A DNA stretch of 25,046 bases from Oscillospiraceae bacterium (GTDB lineage Bacteria > Bacillota_A > Clostridia > Oscillospirales > Oscillospiraceae), in contig JAGBAI010000075.1 of assembly GCA_017939025.1 (NCBI GenBank), forward strand, positions 1 to 25,046, in the 5' to 3' direction. Positions 19,754 through 25,046 of the stretch are shown here, piece after piece (position 1 is the first letter of the stretch; each line of letters starts with the position of its first letter). Both the position numbers and the translations under genes were made by a program. The notes below the pieces were generated by a model. It was not told the DNA's origin. It saw only the letters and a program-made list of their open reading frames with translations, and made no database searches.

Positions 19754-22539
19754 CCCCGGAATTGGATGGTGTGCAGCGTCCAGAGGCATTCTTCGATTTT
19801 CCGCTGGCCCCAGTGTTCGGTATTTTCAAAACGGAATACGTAGCTGCCGTTTTTCCGGTGGATCCAGAAGTACGTCCAGTGATCTTCCCCGGGCAGCGTG
19901 CCCCGGTAGGCCGGGTGGCCGCCGCCGTAGGAATCGATCTGGAGAATATCTTCCTCCACGGTCATCCCCTCCGGGGGCTGGAAGAACCCTTCGTGATACT
20001 CCACACACACCATACCCTCGGTTTCATACTGGGGCCAGTAGGTCAGCAGGACGTTTTCTTCCTCGGGGGTATCGTCGTGGGCCCAGCCGCACAGGTTCCA
20101 GCCCTTTAGGCTCAAGTAGATGGGATCGGCGGTGGCAAGGTTGAACTGCTTGAAGCCTTCTTCGCAGTCGTCAGACTGGGTGTAATCCACATCGATGACC
20201 ATTTCCGGGGGATCCTTCTGGATCCGCTCCCCGGCTTCCAACCGAACGTAGGTAGTCTGGACACGGATCTCGTCGGCGTAATCTTTGAACCAATGGTCAG
20301 CGCCTTCGTTGATCAGCACATAGTCACCATTTTCATGGTGATCTACGGAGAGAGACCAGGGTGCACCTTCCGAGTCTGTGCCGTTGGGACACAAAACCGT
20401 CAGAGGAAGGCTTGTGTAACCCTTTCCATTGTGATTGATATAACGGTTGATCTCGGTGTTTTCGTAGCCACCGGGCCAGAAGCTGATGTAGATCCAGCCC
20501 TCGGTCTGCTCCGGATGCCGGACACGGACACCGAAGCTTTCAGAATCGGCAGTGGGCTCCACGGTTTCGTAAGTCCAGCCGATGAAGCTGCGGACTTTTA
20601 TGGTGGTTTCCCCGTCGGATACCACAATGTAGCCCCGGTCTTCGTCATAATCCATCCAGTGCCCGTAGCGCAGGCTGCCGTAAGGGGGCAGGGGAGCGGC
20701 TTCCCGGAACCAGTTCAGCAGGGCAGGGGAATCGATGTCCCATTTCTGTCCCGGTCGGTTGTAGCCGCGGAAGTCCGGGGAGACGGTATAGGCACCGTCG
20801 ATCATCAGTAATTCCAGATGGGGCGTGGTGTCTGATTCTTCATAATAGCGCACCACAACGCCCAGATCGTTGGCCCGATCCTGGAAGGAGATGGCCAGGT
20901 TGGGATGGTCGGAATAATAGGTGGTGATCTGATCCAGACTGCTTCCACCGACCGTATCGGGATTGATCAGCGCCTCTTCCGGGACAGCTTTCAGCAGAGG
21001 CAGCAGCTCTTCAAAGGCCGGCTTTGCCAGGTACCCGCCAACGCTGTAGGTTTTGCTGCGGGAATAGCCCAGACGGATCTCGTACAGGGCATCCTCCGTC
21101 AGTCCCTGGAGCCACTGGTAAGGCTGGCCAAGTTCGGCAAAGGGTTCGGCGGTGACCTCCCGATTATAGACAGTGGCAATGTGCTTTTTGAAAAATGCCT
21201 CCAGCTTTTCCGGGGAGCGTACGGGATAATACTGGTATTCAGTACCCACAAGACTGGTCTGAGGTATGCCCCACACGGGAAGCACCTGGGTGAAATCCCT
21301 GGAAAGACCGATGGTTGTGTATTCTTCGCCGCAGTAAAAGTATACGGTATGGATGTAGGAGGTTTCTGTATGCTGACCGGTCAGCAGCTGTTCCGGGTCA
21401 TATTCCACCGTGTCCAGCAGCTCCCAGGCATCTGCCAGGAAAGTGGGGGTGCCGAGACAGCACTGGCCCTCGTCACTCCACAGGTCGATGCAGGTGACCG
21501 CCTCCCGGTCACCGGTATAGAGGTCGGAGATGGTATCCGTTTCCGGGTCCGTCAGAAAACCCACGGCGATGCCGCAGACCACCAGAAGGCTCACCAGCAA
21601 AATCCAGAAGCCGGGCTTTTTGTAAGACAGCACCGATTTTACCCGCTGCTTTACCCCCACCTCACCAAAGGCCAGGGGACAGGCAAGAATTTGCCGATGG
21701 GGAATGGAGCACCGCAGAAGGGCAGCGGAGTAGGCCTTCTTTTCGACGGTGCCCAGCTGACGGATGACCTTTTCATCACAGGCCAGCTCAATGTCCCGGC
21801 ACAGCAGAATGTAAGCGATCCAGACCAGCGGGTTGAACCAGTGAATCATCAGCAGACAGTAGCCCAGAGGCTTCCACCAGTGATCCCGCCGCTTCAGATG
21901 GGCTTTTTCATGGGCCAGCACATAGCGGGCAGATTCCGGATCCAAGTCCGATGGCAGATAAATTTTAGGCCGGACAATGCCCAGAATGAAGGGGGAGTCG
22001 ATGTAATCGCAGGCAAAGGTGTTGTTCCCCAAATCCATAGCGGGGCCAATGCGCTTTTTCAGCCGGAGATAGCTGAGGGCGGCATATCCACCCATAGCCA
22101 CAACGCCCAGAAGCCAGAAGGTAGGAAGCAGAGTGGATTCTGAGGCAGCGTCAGGCGACTTTTTCAGGGGCTTTGTGGCGAGAAGCTCACCGTCAGCTGA
22201 GAGGATCTCTCCACGGGCCTGCTGAAGCTCCTTTTCTACCAGAACTTCACCATCCGCGGAAAGGATCTCGCCGTAGGCTTTGTTGGAAACAGTCGGTTCT
22301 TCCGGAAGAACTGTCTCAGCTTGAGAAAGAATTTTAACGGAAAATTTTGCATCCGGCACAAGACTCAGGGTGCTTTCCAGCGCAACAGGACAAAGTAGCC
22401 GCAATGCTACCAGGGCCCACAGGCTGCACCGGAGCCATTTGGGGGCAGACTTCAGCAGAAAACGGGCGGCAATGACGGCCAGAATGATCCAGCTGGCCTG
22501 AAAGCTCATTTCCAGAACGGTTTTAAAAATCGCGTCCAT
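19750..22539 (-). CDS. BlaR1/MecR1-type M56 peptidase with large unknown sensor domain
   Basis: A 929-residue membrane metalloprotease of family M56. The first 335 residues carry hydrophobic helices (about 12-31, 38-55, 138-158, 222-248, 311-330), the zinc motif HEKAH (210-214) and the downstream acidic ligand region ELACDEKV. After the last helix, about 590 residues are predicted outside the cell. In BlaR1 this part is a penicillin-binding domain; here it is longer, rich in Trp, Tyr and acidic residues, with no SxxK/KTG-like set that I can see. A 20-residue tandem repeat with GEILSADGE occurs at 90-98 and 110-118. The ATG at 22539 (GGAGG upstream) is preferred to a GTG two codons earlier. 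It follows its BlaI repressor gene by 2 bases. Confidence 0.85.
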   Translation of the reverse strand: MDAIFKTVLEMSFQASWIILAVIAARFLLKSAPKWLRCSLWALVALRLLCPVALESTLSLVPDAKFSVKILSQAETVLPEEPTVSNKAYGEILSADGEVLVEKELQQARGEILSADGELLATKPLKKSPDAASESTLLPTFWLLGVVAMGGYAALSYLRLKKRIGPAMDLGNNTFACDYIDSPFILGIVRPKIYLPSDLDPESARYVLAHEKAHLKRRDHWWKPLGYCLLMIHWFNPLVWIAYILLCRDIELACDEKVIRQLGTVEKKAYSAALLRCSIPHRQILACPLAFGEVGVKQRVKSVLSYKKPGFWILLVSLLVVCGIAVGFLTDPETDTISDLYTGDREAVTCIDLWSDEGQCCLGTPTFLADAWELLDTVEYDPEQLLTGQHTETSYIHTVYFYCGEEYTTIGLSRDFTQVLPVWGIPQTSLVGTEYQYYPVRSPEKLEAFFKKHIATVYNREVTAEPFAELGQPYQWLQGLTEDALYEIRLGYSRSKTYSVGGYLAKPAFEELLPLLKAVPEEALINPDTVGGSSLDQITTYYSDHPNLAISFQDRANDLGVVVRYYEESDTTPHLELLMIDGAYTVSPDFRGYNRPGQKWDIDSPALLNWFREAAPLPPYGSLRYGHWMDYDEDRGYIVVSDGETTIKVRSFIGWTYETVEPTADSESFGVRVRHPEQTEGWIYISFWPGGYENTEINRYINHNGKGYTSLPLTVLCPNGTDSEGAPWSLSVDHHENGDYVLINEGADHWFKDYADEIRVQTTYVRLEAGERIQKDPPEMVIDVDYTQSDDCEEGFKQFNLATADPIYLSLKGWNLCGWAHDDTPEEENVLLTYWPQYETEGMVCVEYHEGFFQPPEGMTVEEDILQIDSYGGGHPAYRGTLPGEDHWTYFWIHRKNGSYVFRFENTEHWGQRKIEECLWTLHTIQFRG

Positions 22540-22541
22540 AC

Positions 22542-22904
22542 TCACACCTCCCCGTAAGCGTCAATCATCCGGCGGATCTCTTCAATCTCTGCCCGGGTCA
22601 GCTCCTTGCGCCGGGTGAAGGCTGCCAGAAAGGCGGGCAGGGAGCCGGAGAAGGTTTCCTCAACGAATTTTTCCGTCTGCAAGGCGTAAAATTCCTCCCG
22701 GGAGATGCGGGAAGTGACCATGCCGTTTTCGTTCTGAAAAATTCCCCGCTCACAGAGCTTGCGCAGGACGGTATAGGTGGTGGGCTTCTTCCAGTTCAGC
22801 TCCTGCTGGCACAGGGCCACCAGCTCCCGGGAATGGAGCGGTTCCCGCTGCCAGATGAGGTCGGCAAACCGGGCCTCCACGGTGCCCAGCTTTCGTTCGT
22901 CCAT
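22542..22904 (-). CDS. BlaI/MecI/CopY family repressor
   Basis: A 120-residue winged-helix repressor of the BlaI/MecI family. The N-terminal wing-helix is clear (VEARFADLIWQREPLHSRELV then KKPTTYTVLRKLCERGIF), and the C-terminal helix (FLAAFTRRKELTRAEIEEIRRMI) forms the dimer arm. In this system the membrane protease encoded next to it cleaves or triggers cleavage of the repressor upon a signal. No beta-lactamase gene is present, so the pair may control its own operon and remote genes. AAGGAGGA precedes the ATG. Its own promoter carries a matching operator. Confidence 0.9.
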   Translation of the reverse strand: MDERKLGTVEARFADLIWQREPLHSRELVALCQQELNWKKPTTYTVLRKLCERGIFQNENGMVTSRISREEFYALQTEKFVEETFSGSLPAFLAAFTRRKELTRAEIEEIRRMIDAYGEV

Positions 22905-22916
22905 GGAAATTCCTCC

Positions 22917-22963
22917 TTTTGGTTTATTCTCTATAAACCTAGTTTACAGGCAATAAACCAAAA
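22917..22963. promoter_or_regulatory. BlaI-type operator over the blaI promoter
   Basis: A 12-bp perfect inverted repeat (TTTTGGTTTATT, 22917-22928, and its complement, 22952-22963) encloses a second palindrome TAAAC-CTA-GTTTA (22934-22946). This gives four GTTTA/TAAAC half-sites in symmetric order. The inner one covers the -10 hexamer and the right outer arm fills the spacer, so binding would block RNA polymerase. Confidence 0.7.
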
Positions 22964-22969
22964 TGTCAA
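22941..22969 (-). promoter_or_regulatory. Promoter of the blaI-M56 operon
   Basis: On the minus strand TTGACA (22969-22964), 17 bp, TAAACT (22946-22941). It lies within the operator palindromes. Confidence 0.75.
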
Positions 22970-23021
22970 TAGTCTTTCAAAAATCTTAAGGATTTTACAA
23001 AAGACTAACCAATGCGCCTGC

Positions 23022-23157
23022 TGTAGGGGAGGGTCTTGACCCTCCCGCAGCCTAACGATTGTGAAATGGCTGATATTCATGAAATTGTTGCGTTTAGGAC
23101 AGAATACTGCCGCTCAATTGTCGAAGCCGGGCGGGAGGGTCAAGACCCTCCCCTACA
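23022..23157. repeat. MITE-like element with perfect 26-bp inverted ends
   Basis: A 136-bp unit. The left 26 bases (starting TGTAGGGGAGGGTC) are repeated exactly, inverted, at 23132-23157. Each end is itself a small hairpin (GAGGGTC/GACCCTC). The 84-base interior holds no gene and no strong structure. It sits between the divergent blaI and Mbeg1-like genes. The form is that of a non-autonomous dispersed element; no flanking target duplication is obvious. Confidence 0.75.
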
Positions 23158-23240
23158 AGCAGAATGAAAACCATTCGTGTAAAAATGGTAGAAAATTTCA
23201 CAATTCTATGGTATGGTTATCCAAACAGGAGGGATGACCC

Positions 23241-24362
23241 ATGGCGAATATATTTGATTATCTGACCTGGCGGGGGGATCTGACCTTTTCTCAGGATCCG
23301 CCCAATGGGGTGGACGCGCTGATTTTTTCCGGCCTTGCCTATATTGAATACGGCGGCAGCGTGGAGGCGGAGCCGGATGTGCCGGTTACGCTGAAGGATG
23401 CGGCTGAGGCGTTTTTTGCCCTTCCGGATCACGAAACCCGCTCCCGGGTGCTGAAGGATCAGGATCTGCTGGCGGCGGCGGCAGCCACGGCCCGGTTTGG
23501 CCGGTGCCGGATCTGCAAGTACCAATCCCAGCTGATACCCGAGCAGGAGACACAGTTTGCGGCTATGACCTTCCTGCTGGATGACGGCAGCATGTTCCTC
23601 TCCTTCCGGGGCACGGATAACTCCCTGGTTGGCTGGAAAGAGGATTTCAACATGACCTTCCAGCAGACCATTCCCGCCCAGCGGCTGGCGCTGCAATACA
23701 CCCGGGAGGCGGCACTGGAATATTCCCGGCCCATGCACTTGGGGGGCCACTCCAAGGGCGGCAATCTGGCGGTGTTTTCCGCCGCAAGAAGCTCGCCTAT
23801 GATCCAGCAGCAGATTATGCAGGTATTCAACAACGATGGCCCGGGCTTTACCCAATATCTCATGGGCGATCCCGGTTATCTTGCCATGGTGCCGAAGATC
23901 AGAACCTTCATTCCCCAGTCCTCTGTGATCGGGATGCTGCTGGAGCATGAGGAACCCTACACGGTGGTTCGCAGCAAGACCCTGGGGCTTTTGCAGCACG
24001 ACCTGTACACCTGGGATGTGCTGGGCAGGGAATTTATCACGGTGGAGGAAATCACGGAAGGCTCCCAGTTTGCCGATGCCACCATCAAAACCTGGTTCAC
24101 CAATATGACCAACCAGGAGCGCAACCAGCTGGTGGATGTGATGTTCACCCTGCTTGGCAGCGGCGGCGCGGACAATGTGCAGGAGCTGCTGCACCCGAAA
24201 AATATCCGCACCTATATTAAGACCTTAAGCAGCGACGAAAACCTGCGGCGGGTTCTGTCCACAGAGTTCCAGGGGCTCATTGAAGCCGCAAGAAAAACCA
24301 AGGCGAAATTTGATGAGTCCCGCGAGATGGCATTGCTGCTGGAAGAGAGGGAGAGGGAATGA
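23241..24362 (+). CDS. Mbeg1-like (DUF2974) alpha/beta hydrolase
   Basis: A 373-residue soluble alpha/beta-hydrolase of the DUF2974/Mbeg1-like lipase-related family. The nucleophile elbow GHSKGG is at 169-174 (Ser 171), preceded by SFRGTDNSLVGWKEDF (about 121-136), which supplies the oxyanion region as in lipases. The family start NIFDYLTWRGDLTF and the mid-chain FNNDGPGF are also present; a C-terminal helical tail ends in EERERE. The natural substrate is unknown. AGGAGGGATG precedes the ATG. The stop overlaps the GrpB gene by four bases, so the two are co-translated. Confidence 0.85.
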   Translation: MANIFDYLTWRGDLTFSQDPPNGVDALIFSGLAYIEYGGSVEAEPDVPVTLKDAAEAFFALPDHETRSRVLKDQDLLAAAAATARFGRCRICKYQSQLIPEQETQFAAMTFLLDDGSMFLSFRGTDNSLVGWKEDFNMTFQQTIPAQRLALQYTREAALEYSRPMHLGGHSKGGNLAVFSAARSSPMIQQQIMQVFNNDGPGFTQYLMGDPGYLAMVPKIRTFIPQSSVIGMLLEHEEPYTVVRSKTLGLLQHDLYTWDVLGREFITVEEITEGSQFADATIKTWFTNMTNQERNQLVDVMFTLLGSGGADNVQELLHPKNIRTYIKTLSSDENLRRVLSTEFQGLIEAARKTKAKFDESREMALLLEERERE

Positions 24363-24874
24363 CAACGAAAAGGGTTGTTGTTCTGCCCTATGATCCCCAA
24401 TGGCGCACCTGCTTTGAACAGATCAAAGGGGAACTGGAAGAACTGTTGGGCGATTTGTTCCTTGCTATCGAGCATGTGGGCAGTACCTCGGTGCCGGGCC
24501 TGTCAGCCAAGCCAATCATTGATATCGATGTGGTAATCGAAAGCTATGATGTTTTCCCCAATGTCGTGGAAGCGCTGAAAGCCGGAGGCTACGAACACGA
24601 AGGAAATCTGGGAATCCCGGAACGGGAAGCATTCCGCTATGATGGGAAGCAGCATTTACAGAAGCACCATCTTTATGTTTGCCCGGCAGATTCCGAAGAA
24701 CTGCACCGTCACCTGACCTTCCGGAACTACCTGCGGCAGCATCCCGGCGCAGCCGGGGAATATGGCAGAATAAAAGAAGAAGCTGCCCGGCGTTATCCGG
24801 ACAGCATCGAGGATTACATCCAATATAAATCTGCCTGTATTGCGGAAATCTACAGGCAGTGCGGCTTACAATAA
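24359..24874 (+). CDS. GrpB family protein (UPF0157, nucleotidyltransferase fold)
   Basis: A 171-residue protein of the GrpB/UPF0157 family. The nucleotidyltransferase motif is well kept: EHVGSTSVPGLSAKPIIDID at about residues 38-57, with the GS pair and the D-x-D metal ligands. HHLYVC, HLTFRNYLRQHP and YIQYKSACI follow as usual. The reaction and target are unknown for the family; some members act like toxin-type nucleotidyltransferases, others are fused to kinases of coenzyme A synthesis. The start overlaps the hydrolase stop (ATGA) and has GAGGGAGAGGGA upstream. Confidence 0.9.
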   Translation: MTTKRVVVLPYDPQWRTCFEQIKGELEELLGDLFLAIEHVGSTSVPGLSAKPIIDIDVVIESYDVFPNVVEALKAGGYEHEGNLGIPEREAFRYDGKQHLQKHHLYVCPADSEELHRHLTFRNYLRQHPGAAGEYGRIKEEAARRYPDSIEDYIQYKSACIAEIYRQCGLQ

Positions 24875-24880
24875 AGAAAC

Positions 24881-24902
24881 ACCGGCAGGTTTCCCTGCCG
24901 GT
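24881..24902 (+). terminator. Hairpin after the GrpB gene
   Basis: ACCGGCAGG/CCTGCCGGT, 9-bp stem with TTTC loop, 6 bases after the stop. No T-tract follows, so its strength is doubtful. Confidence 0.6.
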
Positions 24903-24948
24903 ACCAGACTGTCGAAGAAGTATAAATTCAGAATTTAGAGGTTCGTTA

Positions 24949-25046
24949 CCGTAGGGACCGTCGTCCTCGACGGTCCGTCCGAAAATCCGACCTCAATGGG
25001 CGGATTTTCGGAATTTGTGCGGTGAATGATACGGAAAAATTGTCCA
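24949..25046. repeat. Partial MITE-like palindromic unit (left part), right end of window
   Basis: Begins CCGTAGGGACCGTC, the inverted counterpart of GACGGTCCCTACGG at 127-140. From 24955 to the last base it equals window positions 1-92 exactly. The unit is cut by the window edge after its second hairpin. Confidence 0.8.

Noticed and set aside
20905..22143. 412-codon plus-strand frame opposite the M56 sensor gene
   Set aside because: Antisense shadow without ribosome site; the minus-strand frame carries HEKAH and helices.
1..25046. Small circular plasmid or phage suggested by identical ends
   Set aside because: No replication, partition, integrase or structural gene is present, and the shared end is a hairpin repeat of the type that breaks assemblies. 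It cannot be fully excluded without reads.

Overview
The window looks like a stretch of low-to-mid GC chromosome from an anaerobic, gut-type Firmicute (class Clostridia, probably an Oscillospiraceae/Ruminococcaceae relative). The reasons are strong AGGAGG-type ribosome sites, sigma-A promoters with 17-bp spacers, the anaerobic activase NrdG, an AbrB/SpoVT-type regulator, a BlaI/M56 pair and dense hairpin-rich intergenic repeats. I recognise no phage, plasmid, rRNA or tRNA gene and no CRISPR array. I support 27 protein genes, two of which (7110-7274 and 7300-7464) are 54-residue cysteine-rich membrane peptides.

Layout. 217-651(-): OhrR-type MarR regulator. 892-2322(+): Na+/alanine symporter, followed by a chain of hairpins. 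2788-3558(+): uridine phosphorylase. 3592-4311(-): FlK-like thioesterase plus an unknown 106-residue protein, divergent from 4469-6413(+), nicotinate phosphoribosyltransferase overlapping a six-helix membrane protein. 6455-7464(+): GIY-YIG protein, then FeoA and two Cys-rich peptides, with no feoB. 7885-9644(-): TraX-like protein and a DMT/EamA transporter, each with its own signals. 9783-11308(-): AbrB-like regulator and a methionine gamma-lyase family (aluminium resistance) PLP protein, behind a long hairpin-rich leader. 11618-12795(-): zinc metallopeptidase coupled to a small RelA/SpoT-type HD hydrolase. 13012-14226(+): AI-2E/PerM family protein. 14805-16688(+): PAP2 phosphatase, nrdG and dut in one tight operon. 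16842-18644(+): Na+/Pi cotransporter with a PhoU-like tail and a candidate Pho box. 19122-22904(-): HD protein, preceded by a BlaI repressor and a large M56 sensor. 23241-24874(+): Mbeg1-like hydrolase overlapping GrpB.

The most unusual content is between genes. Three copies (7503-7885, 14265-14705 inverted, 18694-19070) of a roughly 380-bp element carry no gene. Each is a large quasi-palindrome made of about six smaller palindromes, and the stems differ between copies while staying self-complementary. Copy B also carries a 62-nt palindromic insert. Other hairpin-rich units are a chain of hairpins bracketed by two identical terminators (2328-2580), a hairpin chain in the abrB leader (11332-11530), and three MITE-like units (window ends, 9695-9770, 23022-23157) that share a layout of nested palindromes with unrelated text. 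The first and last 92 bases of the window are identical and together rebuild one complete unit, so the window probably ends in a dispersed repeat.

Regulation that can be read: a BlaI operator over the -10 of its own promoter; three TTAG-N6-CTAA palindromes around the feo genes; an 11-bp-phased repeat upstream of the phosphate transporter; and several places where one gene's stop or terminator is physically shared with the next gene's -35 box.
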